A DNA stretch of 17,828 bases from Patescibacteria group bacterium (lineage in GTDB: Bacteria; Patescibacteriota; Microgenomatia; UBA10105), in NCBI GenBank assembly GCA_003524845.1, contig DQGR01000003.1:1-17828 (forward strand), written 5' to 3'. Below are positions 6,686-15,837 of the stretch, one piece after another (positions within the stretch are counted from its first letter, which is position 1; each line of letters opens with the position of its first letter). The notes under the pieces were generated by a model. The model did no database searches, was not told the DNA's origin, and was given only the letters and a program-made list of their open reading frames with translations. The translations under genes and the position numbers were made by a program.

Positions 6686-8106
6686 GGTAAAACAAATAGC
6701 TGTTGCTGACTATCAGGAAAAGCCAGAGAATATTCAGTTCTTGTCCCAAAAAATGTTTCCAGGGTAGAATTATCATACAATAATTTAACTGCATTTGATT
6801 CACCGAGTGCCCATCTGTTTTCTTCATCAGACTTAGGCGGAATTAACACCACGGCATTATTGGGTAACTCTGGATACGCGTTTAGTAATTTAGTTACTAA
6901 TAATTCTGAACGGTTGGCGCGGCGAACACTCCAATGAATATGTGTATTAAATTGCATTGTGTTCATGGCAGCCCAATACCAGACACTGCAAATTATAAGT
7001 AATAAGGGCGTTGCATAACGATGTGATGAAGTGTATCTAATTCGTTGCCAGAGAACTCCAAAAAAAATCAACAGCCCAACTAGAGGTAACGGTACATAAT
7101 AAGAAAAGAAATGTTTTGAAAATAAAAGCACTGGTGATAGGGTGACGATAAACCAGAATAGACCAAAACCAAGTAGTTTCAGTTCTGGTTTTAAGATTTT
7201 TCGTTTGACTACTGTTATAAGCGGTACGACGACAAAACATAACAGTATCAGCGCTGATTCAATGGTCCAAACAGAGACGTATTTTAAAAATCCGCGCATA
7301 AATTCCGGGTTCAATCGTATAAATGACGCGAACTGATTGGTTATTTCGTCCGGCCAGTTAAATGCCCACAGCAGGTAATTACGCAAGTTTAAAACCACCT
7401 GATGCATAGAGGTAAGAAATGTGTATCCTCCTGTAGTTGAAAAACTGACAATCTTGAGCCGAAACACAAAATAAACAAGCGCAGTGAGCCAGAACTTTAC
7501 CGTTCTCTTCACTTCTAATTTACCCTTTATTAAAGCGTACATCGTTACTACCGCGGGTAAGGTAATTAACAGTTCATTAACCAGCATACCAGCCACAAAC
7601 CAGACCCAGCTTCGCCACTCTTTTTTGTCAAAAAAGTTAAGCACGCTTCGTAGATAAAAAAAGGGCGCCAAGACAAAGGCAATTGTGGCTGCCCAGTAAA
7701 AAATGATCATCTGCGTAGCTGAGGTTGCATATAAAAATGCGCTGGCTAAAGCAAAAGATGTACTGCCAATTATTTTTTTAAGTAACCGGTACACCAACCA
7801 CCCGTTAACAAGATGGATACTGAAGGTCGCAATCCGCAGCGGTAAAGGTGTGAAACCAAATAATGTTTGCGAAATAAAGAAGGGCACTTGCATTCCTAAC
7901 GGCCGGTAGTAAACTACACCTTTAACTGGCAGAAAAAAACGAAAGATATCGGTAATGGAATATGCTTGACTTATCCGCAGGGAAAACCAGTCATCCTGAA
8001 AAAAATAGGATGAAAATGCCGACTTAAACAGCAAAAAAACCAGAACTGCACTCAAACTAAAAAATGCGAGCGTTTTCTTTGAATACTTTTGTGGCCAAAT
8101 ACCCAT
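6682..8106 (-). CDS. GT-C-like polytopic membrane glycosyltransferase
   Basis: This 474-residue protein has about ten hydrophobic helices and the layout of a GT-C enzyme. Helix 1 is at about 12-32, then a first outer loop with FFQDDWFSLR (35-44) holding the acidic pair D38-D39 expected at the catalytic site, then YYRPLG (66-71). The last 75 residues or so form a soluble region with PNNAVVLIPP followed by a short strand-rich end. The QDDW and YYRP pair resembles that of many bacterial membrane proteins annotated as mannosyltransferase or O-GlcNAc-transferase-like (TMTC-type); I am confident of the fold class but not of the family. ATG start, 12 bases after the upstream stop, no clear ribosome site; its TGA overlaps the following GTG. 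Confidence 0.75.
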   Translation of the reverse strand: MGIWPQKYSKKTLAFFSLSAVLVFLLFKSAFSSYFFQDDWFSLRISQAYSITDIFRFFLPVKGVVYYRPLGMQVPFFISQTLFGFTPLPLRIATFSIHLVNGWLVYRLLKKIIGSTSFALASAFLYATSATQMIIFYWAATIAFVLAPFFYLRSVLNFFDKKEWRSWVWFVAGMLVNELLITLPAVVTMYALIKGKLEVKRTVKFWLTALVYFVFRLKIVSFSTTGGYTFLTSMHQVVLNLRNYLLWAFNWPDEITNQFASFIRLNPEFMRGFLKYVSVWTIESALILLCFVVVPLITVVKRKILKPELKLLGFGLFWFIVTLSPVLLFSKHFFSYYVPLPLVGLLIFFGVLWQRIRYTSSHRYATPLLLIICSVWYWAAMNTMQFNTHIHWSVRRANRSELLVTKLLNAYPELPNNAVVLIPPKSDEENRWALGESNAVKLLYDNSTLETFFGTRTEYSLAFPDSQQQLFVLP

Positions 8107-8118
8107 TACAACATTGTG

Positions 8119-8847
8119 TTATTTTATGCTCGTCACTTTTTGAATGAAGAGCTTTAGGAATATCAATAGATATTCAATAGTCATGCGCCACAGTTTGAAG
8201 TTGGACACACCTTCAATCCGGTCATGATACACTGTCGGCACCTCGCCGAGTTTAAAATCGGCTAAATGGGTTTTAATTGCAAACTCGGGCGAAATGGCAA
8301 ATCCACCAGACTCCAGTTTTATTGTTTTTAATAATTCTTTTCTAAAACCGCGAAATGCGTTGGTAATATCATGCACCGGCACCTTGAATAAAAATCGGGC
8401 CAGCATAGTACCGCGCGACGATAAAAAGGCTTTGGTCGGATCAAGCGATCCCCAAGTACCTCCAATCATGTAGCGCGACGCGAACACCAGATCAAACCCG
8501 GCATTAATTTTTTCTACAATTAATCCGTAAGTATTTACGTCATCAGAACAATCTCCCATTGTCCAGATGATCATATCGCCACTGGCTTTTTTTGAACCTT
8601 CAAGAAGTGCCCTGCCCATGGTGTTTCCCGTTTCTTTGTGGTCCGGCAACCGGTGTATGGGATGGACAAATTTATATTTTTTAGCTTCTTCATCTAGTAC
8701 ATTCTTTGTTCCGTCCTGACTTCGATCATTCACCGGAATGATTTCAAAGTTCCATTTTTGCGTCGCCGCATACTCAGTCACCCGCTCGATCATCGACTTG
8801 GCATTTTTTTCTTCGTTGTGAAACGGAATCACAAAGGAAATTTTCAT
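8119..8847 (-). CDS. DPM1-like GT2, polyprenyl-phosphate sugar synthase
   Basis: This 242-residue enzyme belongs to the dolichyl-phosphate mannosyltransferase-like branch of GT2. It joins a hexose from a nucleotide sugar to polyprenyl phosphate, making the lipid donor that GT-C enzymes use. Motifs in order are VIPFHNEE (6-13), VNDRSQDGT (39-47), TMGDCSDD (96-103), FASRY (122-126), FRGFR (165-169), EFAIKTH (188-194) and HDRIEGVSNF (208-217). The metal site reads MGDCSDD instead of the classical MDADLQDD; a MAD-x-SDD variant is, as I recall, common in prokaryotic members. The C-terminal 25 residues are hydrophobic and may touch the membrane, but there is no multi-helix anchor as in the two-domain forms. 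The many GT-C genes around it support this role. The sugar (mannose, glucose or other) is not determinable. Confidence 0.88.
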   Translation of the reverse strand: MKISFVIPFHNEEKNAKSMIERVTEYAATQKWNFEIIPVNDRSQDGTKNVLDEEAKKYKFVHPIHRLPDHKETGNTMGRALLEGSKKASGDMIIWTMGDCSDDVNTYGLIVEKINAGFDLVFASRYMIGGTWGSLDPTKAFLSSRGTMLARFLFKVPVHDITNAFRGFRKELLKTIKLESGGFAISPEFAIKTHLADFKLGEVPTVYHDRIEGVSNFKLWRMTIEYLLIFLKLFIQKVTSIK

Positions 8848-8860
8848 ATCGCTAAACTTT

Positions 8861-9985
8861 TTATCCTTGTAACTGACGGTTATTTAATTCTTGCATTGCT
8901 TTCTGCACTAAATCTACAGCCACCTCAGTCTTTGACCACTCATAAATTTCCTGCATACCCTGGGCAAAACTAATCGCAGGTTGCCAGCCCAGGCGCTTTA
9001 ATTTACTGATATCTGCGAAACAATGCCGGATATCAAAACTGCGGAATTTACCGGTGATTTCCGGCTGTATGGAACTATTATAGAGAGTCAGACAGACTCG
9101 AGCTAATTCAACTATCGGAACTGGTATGCCACTGCCGACATTAAATACCTCGTAGTTTGCCTGTTCATTTTCTAAGCATAAGGTGATCGCACGAGCAATA
9201 TCGCGCACATGCACAAAATCCCGGGTTTGCAGCCCGTCTTCGTTAAGAAGCGGCGGCTGGTTATTTTTCACCCGGCTTAAAAATATGGCAGCCACTCCGC
9301 AGTATGGATTTGATAAACTCTGACGAGTACCAAAAGCGTTGAAAAGCCGCAGAGCCACCGAAGGAATCTGATAGGCTTTACCGATTGCGAGAAATAGTTC
9401 TTCCTGGGCTTTTTTCGTGATACTGTACACAGAAGGACTGGTTAACGGTGTAGTTTCAGGAGTCGGAATTGGTTTCAGTTGAGTTTTACATTTATGGCAT
9501 AGCGGTTCCCAAATATTTTGTTTTAAATTATTGACGTCACGAATCCCAGGTTGCTGTTTAAGCTTACATTTCGGACATGCATACATCCCCTCACCATACG
9601 CAGTCATACTTGAAGCCACTAGCATTTTTTTAATGGAATGTTTCTCATTGGCTAAAATATCTAAAAATAAAGCAGTCCCCAAACAGTTATCACGCACGTA
9701 CCGTTCAATCTGGTACATGCTTTGGCCAACACCAACTGCAGCAGCCAGATGCACTACTGCATTGATGTTAACTAATGCTCTTTGCCAATCTGATCGCTTG
9801 GTTACATCACCAACTATTAATTCTGCTTTTGGATTTAAATACTTCGGCGGCTCCGAATTTAAGTGAATCTGCGGATGCAAATTATCCAAAATCCGCACCG
9901 TATAACCCTTTTCGAGTAAATAATCAGTTAAATGCGAACCGATAAAACCTGCTCCACCAGTAATAAGAATTCGGTTATAGTTCAT
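8861..9985 (-). CDS. NAD-dependent nucleotide-sugar epimerase with Cys4 insertion, dTDP-L-rhamnose 4-epimerase-like
   Basis: This 374-residue extended SDR acts in the cytosol on a nucleotide sugar. The NAD-binding GGAGFIG is at 10-16, the active-site Ser pair S125-S126 precedes YGEG (130-133), and the catalytic YxxxK is Y187-K191. Between them is an insertion with CPKC (137-140) and CHKC (163-166), which should bind zinc as a ribbon. The flanking signature YGEGxYxC...WEPxCxxC...PIPTPE...SVYSITKKAQEE matches, from memory, proteins annotated as dTDP-L-rhamnose 4-epimerase (which yields dTDP-6-deoxy-L-talose) and close relatives. UDP-glucose 4-epimerase is less likely, because those lack the Cys4 insertion. 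It lies two bases after the previous epimerase gene. The family is clear, the exact substrate only probable. Confidence 0.85.
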   Translation of the reverse strand: MNYNRILITGGAGFIGSHLTDYLLEKGYTVRILDNLHPQIHLNSEPPKYLNPKAELIVGDVTKRSDWQRALVNINAVVHLAAAVGVGQSMYQIERYVRDNCLGTALFLDILANEKHSIKKMLVASSMTAYGEGMYACPKCKLKQQPGIRDVNNLKQNIWEPLCHKCKTQLKPIPTPETTPLTSPSVYSITKKAQEELFLAIGKAYQIPSVALRLFNAFGTRQSLSNPYCGVAAIFLSRVKNNQPPLLNEDGLQTRDFVHVRDIARAITLCLENEQANYEVFNVGSGIPVPIVELARVCLTLYNSSIQPEITGKFRSFDIRHCFADISKLKRLGWQPAISFAQGMQEIYEWSKTEVAVDLVQKAMQELNNRQLQG

Positions 9986-9987
9986 GT

Positions 9988-11043
9988 TTAGAAATGCCCA
10001 TGTCGGCAGATATCGTCGATAATCTGGTCGCCGTCATACTTATAATTCCAGCCGGGATAATGAGATTTGAACTTGGAAACGTCGGAAATATACCAGATGT
10101 GATCCCCACTTCTGGCGGTTTTGACGATTTTGTACTTGGCTTTTTTACCCAAGATTTTTTCCGCTTTGGCAATTGCCTCAAGCACTGAAGTATTAGAATG
10201 ACGGGAACCACCAATATTGTAAACTTCTCCCTGCCGCGGTTTCTTATACACTTCGTTAAATGCGTTCACAAGATCAAACGAATGGATATTATCGCGCACC
10301 TGTTTGCCTTCGTAACCAAAAATCGTGTACTCGTCACCCCGGGCAATACAACGGATAAGATAAGCTAAAAATCCATGGAGTTTCGTGCCGGAATGGGCTG
10401 GACCTGTCAGACATCCGCCGCGAAAAACGCAAGTTTTCAGGCCAAAATATTTGCCATATTCCTGCACCATGATATCTGCTGCTACTTTTGAAGCCCCAAA
10501 TACACTGTGTTTACTCTGATCAATACTCATACTTTCATTGATTCCCTGATAGAAGCGATGTGATTCTGGCAATTCCCAGCGCGTCTCAAGCTCCAGTAGC
10601 GGTAACAAATTTGGCGTATCTCCGTAGACTTTGTTGGTTGAGGTAAAAATAAATACCGCTTCCGGCGCCAGATTTCTAGTCAGTTCAAGTAAGTAGAGTG
10701 TGGCAAGGGCATTTACGGAAAAATCCGTCACCGGTTCTTTGGCTGCCCAGTCATGCGAAGGTTGGGCGGCAGTATGGATAATCAGATCAATTTTAAACTT
10801 CCGGAACACTTCAGTCAGTTTCTCCTGATCCCGAATATCAAGTGCAACATGTGTATAATTTTTAAAACGGTGAGTGAGTAATTCCCGATTCCATTTGGTG
10901 CTTGCTTCATTCCCAAAGAAATATTTCCGCATGTCATTGTCAATCCCAACTACTTCATGATCCCGTTCGCAAAAATATTTCACCGCTTCACTGCCAATCA
11001 GTCCGGCTGAACCGGTGATGAGAATTTTTTTGGTTTTTTTCAT
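9988..11043 (-). CDS. NAD-dependent epimerase, CDP-paratose/CDP-tyvelose 2-epimerase-like
   Basis: This 351-residue extended SDR resembles the RfbE-type 2-epimerase group. GSAGLIG at 11-17 binds [11 protein letters not shown] (135-142) is a hallmark of the group. [13 protein letters not shown] (about 208-220), [16 protein letters not shown] (near 240-255) and [11 protein letters not shown] are further group signatures. The usual catalytic YxxxK reads F182-G-A-S-K186, so the Tyr is replaced by Phe; the codon is TTT, not ambiguous. Many proteins annotated as this epimerase carry the same HSxFGASK form, as I recall, so this is probably a subfamily feature rather than damage. No other CDP-sugar genes occur in the window, so the real substrate may not be CDP-paratose. 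The ATG overlaps the upstream TGA by four bases. Confidence 0.82.
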   Translation of the reverse strand: MKKTKKILITGSAGLIGSEAVKYFCERDHEVVGIDNDMRKYFFGNEASTKWNRELLTHRFKNYTHVALDIRDQEKLTEVFRKFKIDLIIHTAAQPSHDWAAKEPVTDFSVNALATLYLLELTRNLAPEAVFIFTSTNKVYGDTPNLLPLLELETRWELPESHRFYQGINESMSIDQSKHSVFGASKVAADIMVQEYGKYFGLKTCVFRGGCLTGPAHSGTKLHGFLAYLIRCIARGDEYTIFGYEGKQVRDNIHSFDLVNAFNEVYKKPRQGEVYNIGGSRHSNTSVLEAIAKAEKILGKKAKYKIVKTARSGDHIWYISDVSKFKSHYPGWNYKYDGDQIIDDICRHGHF

Positions 11044-12716
11044 CTACTTTGTCGTGTTTTTATTACAAACCCTAATAAAACCAAAGCGCTTATTAAACTC
11101 AAATAATTACCAATTAGCCGCACTGGCGTATCGGCAAGATAAACAGTTAAATTGTGTTCTCCGGCCGGGATTCCAACTTGAATTTTTCCGTTCTCAATTT
11201 CCGGCTCTACTTTTACTCCATCAAGAATTATTCGCCATTCGGGAAAAATCGCCCGGGAAAAGAAAATCTCTGCCGCGCGTTGAGCAGAGAAAGACAGGTG
11301 CAGCCGATGGCTGCGTACATCCTGGGTTTTCACAATTATAGCACTACTTTCACGAAAATCCTGGCTGGCGACTTCGTCCCGGGTTTTCGGAATTGGAAAA
11401 TCTTTTGGCAAATATTCGTCGGAAATTTTGGAAATATCCCAAGCAATTTTACCCGGATCCGTATAGTCAATTGCTGTTTTACTATTCGTGTATTGCGGTT
11501 CAAAGTATTTACCATACCCGATGACTGCAGCCATAATTACAGTAAATCCGATTAGATACCTGACAGTCGTATAGCGAATCAACAGGTTTAATTGTTTCCA
11601 CAGAATTAAAAATATATAACTGCCAAAAAAGCAGGCAAACATGAGGAAACGCCAGGGATACTGGATAAATTCGAAGTACGGCATAAGTTCCCAGAGCCAA
11701 CGGGATATTTCCAGCATCATCACTATTGAGAGTATAAATCCGCTGAAAAGTAATATAGCCTGTGTCAAGTTAACCTTTAATCGTTGTTTTCGTTTCCAAA
11801 CTAACAGAACCAATGCAGCCATAACGCCAATAATATGTAATTTCCCAATTTTAAATGACATGCCGTCAAACCTACCCGTACTGGACCCGGCAAATCCCCA
11901 GGCAGAATCCCACAACTGGTCAAGGTACACAAAGTGATTATGAAAGTCGTTAGTTCCTTGGCTGAGTTTGTTGACTCGTGTTAGTTGCGCTTCAGTAAAT
12001 GCCGGCAACCAGAAAAACGCGGACAAACCAAGTGCTAAAAATACACTAACAAACTGCAATTTGGTAAAACTGTCGATATTTTTTTTCTGTAACAAATACC
12101 ATGCCAGTTTTACCAGAAAATAGATAACAATAAACCATACTAATATAAAGCCGGAAATCGTATGCGAAAGTAATACTGCGGCAAAACCGAACGTGCTTAT
12201 TACTAGTTTCCACCTTGACGGTGATCCGGAAAATAGCGCAAACGCCAATGGCAAAAATGCATAGGCCAGAAATTCACCCAAAGCGCCTCTGACATACAGT
12301 TGTACGGCGTGATAGGGAGCTAATAGATAAAAAACGGCGCCAATTGCTGCGGCTAACTTACCCCAGCTCCCAAAAGCCATGAGGTAAAATGCCAAGCCAG
12401 CCAGGATCATACCAAAAGTTATGACTAATTTAGTCGCAACTAATGCATCTACCCCCAGAAACATAAATCCCGCACCGAGATAGTAAGGGAGCGGGCCGTA
12501 AAAATTAAAGATCGGATACCCATATCCATAACCCAGATCTTTCACCCAGCGCACGGGAAATTGCCCGTCTTTGAGAGCCGCATGCATTTCAAAAATCCGG
12601 GTCGGTTGCGTATCATCGTGCATGGGAAAAAAGCCGTTTCGCCAGACCGGCAAAGCAGCCAGCAAAGAAATGATTAAGATTATGATGAAGGGAATAACTT
12701 TCTTGACACGATCCAT
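11040..12716 (-). CDS. Large GT-C-like membrane protein, PTPS-related/YfhO-like (paralogue A)
   Basis: This 558-residue protein has about eleven to twelve hydrophobic helices and a C-terminal extracytoplasmic domain. The first outer loop carries [15 protein letters not shown] (31-45), FPVRW (53-57) and [20 protein letters not shown] (62-81), the signature of membrane proteins labelled '6-pyruvoyl-tetrahydropterin synthase-related'; despite the label no pterin chemistry is implied. H33-D34-D35 is the likely catalytic acidic site of a GT-C-like enzyme. The end (about 491-535) shows [10 protein letters not shown]...IPAGEH...TPVR, a small beta domain as in YfhO-type proteins. It is a clear paralogue of the next upstream gene and overlaps it by 37 bases. 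The ATG has a weak AGG three bases upstream. Function in glycan transfer is inferred from family and context. Confidence 0.85.
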   Translation of the reverse strand: MDRVKKVIPFIIILIISLLAALPVWRNGFFPMHDDTQPTRIFEMHAALKDGQFPVRWVKDLGYGYGYPIFNFYGPLPYYLGAGFMFLGVDALVATKLVITFGMILAGLAFYLMAFGSWGKLAAAIGAVFYLLAPYHAVQLYVRGALGEFLAYAFLPLAFALFSGSPSRWKLVISTFGFAAVLLSHTISGFILVWFIVIYFLVKLAWYLLQKKNIDSFTKLQFVSVFLALGLSAFFWLPAFTEAQLTRVNKLSQGTNDFHNHFVYLDQLWDSAWGFAGSSTGRFDGMSFKIGKLHIIGVMAALVLLVWKRKQRLKVNLTQAILLFSGFILSIVMMLEISRWLWELMPYFEFIQYPWRFLMFACFFGSYIFLILWKQLNLLIRYTTVRYLIGFTVIMAAVIGYGKYFEPQYTNSKTAIDYTDPGKIAWDISKISDEYLPKDFPIPKTRDEVASQDFRESSAIIVKTQDVRSHRLHLSFSAQRAAEIFFSRAIFPEWRIILDGVKVEPEIENGKIQVGIPAGEHNLTVYLADTPVRLIGNYLSLISALVLLGFVIKTRQSR

Positions 12717-14290
12717 AAACCTGCCAGACTAAAAATCCCGGCCACGCTCAACGCATTTGCCACTATCCGCACCGGAGTATTGGTAAACACAAATACAACA
12801 TTACTGGTTCCTGATGGCACCGTAAACTGCATGATGCCAGTTTTAGGTACTGTTTCTACAGCAGTTTGTTTTCCGTTTATATACAGTTTCCAGCCAGGAA
12901 ACTGTAATTTGTGTAAACGTGCCCATGTATTTATATCAGTGGTAATTTGAAAATTAATTTGACTAGAACGCTCGGTGTAACCGGAGATAATTGCTTGCGC
13001 TGACCCGGTTTCCACAAAATTAGCTGGCCGGTTTTTCGGTTTTTCACTCACTCCAACCGGCATTAGCTCATCATGAGAAGTGGTAGTAGCATCATTTGTC
13101 GCAAAATACGCATCCGTTTCATAGATACGACTGGTCACTTTCACATACTGCAAATTTACAATTACTATCCCGAGAATGAGCGGAATTGCAAAATATTTAC
13201 CGGATTTTTCCGTTATCATGACTCCTGTCAACAGTGACAGCAGAAATGTCAGCATCCCTAAAACCCGCCAGGGAAAATCAATTTCTTTAAGAAACGGCAA
13301 TTGCCAGATGGGAAGAGACACGGGAAACAATAATAACAAAGTAACCCCTGCAAGCAGGTTGAGAAACAATGCGGTATATTTTTGCTGAACGGTTTTAACC
13401 TGTTTTACGATAAACCAGATTCCGACAATTGCACTCAATAAATGAAAAAGACCAGGAGTAAGCTGAATCCCGGTCTGTGCACTTTTCACCTGGCCAAGCA
13501 GCTCTGGCATGGTCAAAAAGGATGACCGTTTGTCAACCAAAGGCACCTGATTTAATGCAATCAGCGGTTTTTCTGCCATTGCCGGCAACCAGAAAAAAGC
13601 GGCAAGCAAAACTCCAATACTCAGACTAATACTAAGAAGAAACACATTTCTAGTAACCAGCAGTTTCTCTTGCCATAAGTGAAACAGTAACCAGGCTGCG
13701 AAAAATGGCGCGAATAAGATAACGGAAATATTATGGGTAGTAATCAGCAGCGCAGTAAACAAAGCTAGTAAAACGCTCGTCAAGGGTTCGGGCTTGCGGA
13801 TCAGTTTTAATCCCAAAAAAAAGAGCAGTGGGTACAAAACAAATGCCAGCGATTCACCAAGAGAACCACGAACAAATAAATTTAACATACGATACGGCGC
13901 ATACAGGTAAAAAGCAGTTGCGACTAATCCTCCCCACTTATTCCAAAGGTAGTTGCTAAGTAGAAAAAAACTCACCGCCGAACCAAGTACTGATAAAGCA
14001 AACAGGAGTTTTACGCTCGTCACAAGCCCAAAACCTGATAACACAAACACTTCACCTAATAAATACGGTAACGGGTAAGTAAATGAAAATAAGGGATACC
14101 CGTACCCGTGATTCAGGTAATTGGACCAGCGGGGAGGAAACTGTCCGTCTTTCAGTTCACGGTGCATTTCTGCTTGCCGCACAACTGCCCAGAGGCCATC
14201 GTGAGTCACCGGATATCCGGCTTTCATGAGTGGAATCAAGAGCGGAATTGTTAAAACCAGCACGAAAAACCAGGTAGTGAGTTTACTCAT
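12680..14290 (-). CDS. Large GT-C-like membrane protein, PTPS-related/YfhO-like (paralogue B)
   Basis: This 536-residue polytopic protein shares order and motifs with the gene at 11040-12716. VTHDG is at 28-32 (H30-D31 as likely acidic site), followed by EMHRELKDGQFPPRW (41-55) and GYGYPLFSFTYPLPYLLG (62-79). About eleven helices follow, then a C-terminal beta domain with FPGWKLYINGK (464-474), VPSGT and TPVR (505-508). Unlike its paralogue it has one Asp after the His rather than two, which may reflect a different acceptor. The ATG overlaps the TGA of the upstream GT39-like gene (14287-14290), and its own end overlaps the paralogue's start by 37 bases, so the pair is probably translated together. 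The exact reaction is unknown. Confidence 0.85.
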   Translation of the reverse strand: MSKLTTWFFVLVLTIPLLIPLMKAGYPVTHDGLWAVVRQAEMHRELKDGQFPPRWSNYLNHGYGYPLFSFTYPLPYLLGEVFVLSGFGLVTSVKLLFALSVLGSAVSFFLLSNYLWNKWGGLVATAFYLYAPYRMLNLFVRGSLGESLAFVLYPLLFFLGLKLIRKPEPLTSVLLALFTALLITTHNISVILFAPFFAAWLLFHLWQEKLLVTRNVFLLSISLSIGVLLAAFFWLPAMAEKPLIALNQVPLVDKRSSFLTMPELLGQVKSAQTGIQLTPGLFHLLSAIVGIWFIVKQVKTVQQKYTALFLNLLAGVTLLLLFPVSLPIWQLPFLKEIDFPWRVLGMLTFLLSLLTGVMITEKSGKYFAIPLILGIVIVNLQYVKVTSRIYETDAYFATNDATTTSHDELMPVGVSEKPKNRPANFVETGSAQAIISGYTERSSQINFQITTDINTWARLHKLQFPGWKLYINGKQTAVETVPKTGIMQFTVPSGTSNVVFVFTNTPVRIVANALSVAGIFSLAGLWIVSRKLFPSS

Positions 14291-15837
14291 GATCGTGGTA
14301 AAACCCGGAACAAACGTAAGTAGGTTGGGCCGTCTCCCCTGCGGTACTCACTGATAAGTAAGAGTGGCCATTCACCTGGTATATCCTGCCGTTCTTTAAA
14401 AAGCAGATACGTGGGATACGTTTTTGCCAGTTCCCGCAGTTCGGCTGGCACTTCTGAAACAGGCCAATAGGCTTTAAACGTAACATTCGGGTTGGTACCT
14501 AAATATAGTTCCAGCGCCATCGGAAATAATCCAAATGTCCCTTCAGTACCGACAAATATATGTTTAGTTTTGGATTCCACAGTAAATAAAGTAATTACTT
14601 CTTTTATCCCGTAACCAGCCGGCCAGTCGTTAATAAGTTGCTGTCGGTCCGCATAGGGCAACGGAGCACTTACGGGGTCAGTCAGCAGTTGCAGATCAAA
14701 CACCAAAATTGGTACAAGTACAACTGTCGCAAGTATAAGTAACAGTGGTTTTTGGATTTTGGTTTCCCACAGATAACTTACGAAAATTATTACTGGCACC
14801 AAAATCGCCGGCAGCATAAATGACAAAAAGCGCGGATAGATCACTTTGCCAAAAAAAGCCAGCGCAACAAATGGCACCAGAAAAAAACCCAGGAAAAATA
14901 ATCCTTCCTGCCATTTGCGCCGCAACAGAAATATTGCGGCTATAATGAGCACCAGAAAAAAAGGAATCGTACAGTAAGACACCAGCCAGCCAATAAGTCC
15001 ATTCAGGTTTCCCTGCGCCACCCGAAATGGATCCTGTAAAAAATCGCTGAAACTGTAGATAAAGGTCAGATTTTTTTGGGCAATAACATGCCGGAACTCT
15101 GACAGCCGGGTGATGTTTTCATAAATTTGCGCCTGGACAATAACTGCAAAAGTTAAGCCTAACCATTTCATAAAAACCGGCAACTTTCCCGTCTTCGGCC
15201 ATTTAATAAGTAGCAGGGTTAGCGGTAGTAAATACCAGGAAAAACTCGCAGAAGATTTGGTGAGTAATCCAGCTCCAATTGTCGTTCCTAATAATAAAGC
15301 CAGATCAAGCCGCTGAAATTTACCAAACAGGTAAGTCAGTAGCAACGACCAAACACTTATAGCAACGAGTAAGGCTTCATAAATCGCCAGCCGGTCATAG
15401 ACCAGAAAAAATGGCAGGCAGAGATAGAGAGCTGCGCCAATTACCGCTCCCCGCAGCCGTTTCGTGACCACCCATCCGAATACCGCAAATCCGACCATTG
15501 CCATAAATCCCAGGCCAACTGAAACCAGCCGGCCAGCTATTAACGGATCACTGATAAATTTTAATACCGGCAACAGTAACCAAATAAACAGCGGCTGTTT
15601 GCCGTCGATGAGCGAAATAAAGCGCCAGCGCGGATCACTGAGTGCAATCTGCGCCCACCTGAGGTAGATTGCTTCATCCGTAAATATAGGAATGATCGTA
15701 AGATTAACCAGGCGGGATACAAAAAAAACACCACTCAAAAGGGCAGCAGTAAAACCAACGATAGTAAAACGTTTAACGAATCCTTTTTTGAACACGAATT
15801 TCTCCCGGGTATATTTTATCCCAGACAATTGTACCAT
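14287..15837 (-). CDS. GT-C membrane glycosyltransferase, GT39/PMT-like
   Basis: This protein of up to 516 residues has the standard GT39 arrangement. After the first helix come IFTDEAIYLRWAQ (51-63) with catalytic D54-E55, and DGKQPLFIWLLL (78-89), equivalent to the HPPL motif. RLAIYEALL follows in the next loop, then about ten helices and a soluble C-terminal end (about 390-516) containing the PYADRQQLINDWPAGYGIKE segment. The start is uncertain. The ATG at 15835-15837 makes a 65-base overlap with the upstream gene and has a GGGG run touching it. An in-frame GTG at 15793-15795 (residue 15) has GGGAG six bases upstream, a better ribosome site, and would cut the overlap to 23 bases. I list the longer form. 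It should transfer a sugar from a polyprenyl-phosphate donor on the outer face. Confidence 0.88.
   Translation of the reverse strand: MVQLSGIKYTREKFVFKKGFVKRFTIVGFTAALLSGVFFVSRLVNLTIIPIFTDEAIYLRWAQIALSDPRWRFISLIDGKQPLFIWLLLPVLKFISDPLIAGRLVSVGLGFMAMVGFAVFGWVVTKRLRGAVIGAALYLCLPFFLVYDRLAIYEALLVAISVWSLLLTYLFGKFQRLDLALLLGTTIGAGLLTKSSASFSWYLLPLTLLLIKWPKTGKLPVFMKWLGLTFAVIVQAQIYENITRLSEFRHVIAQKNLTFIYSFSDFLQDPFRVAQGNLNGLIGWLVSYCTIPFFLVLIIAAIFLLRRKWQEGLFFLGFFLVPFVALAFFGKVIYPRFLSFMLPAILVPVIIFVSYLWETKIQKPLLLILATVVLVPILVFDLQLLTDPVSAPLPYADRQQLINDWPAGYGIKEVITLFTVESKTKHIFVGTEGTFGLFPMALELYLGTNPNVTFKAYWPVSEVPAELRELAKTYPTYLLFKERQDIPGEWPLLLISEYRRGDGPTYLRLFRVLPRS

Noticed and set aside
11040..14290. Literal role in pterin synthesis for the two 'PTPS-related' proteins
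   Set aside because: They are polytopic membrane proteins without the zinc-binding His motif of the soluble synthase; the name is historical.
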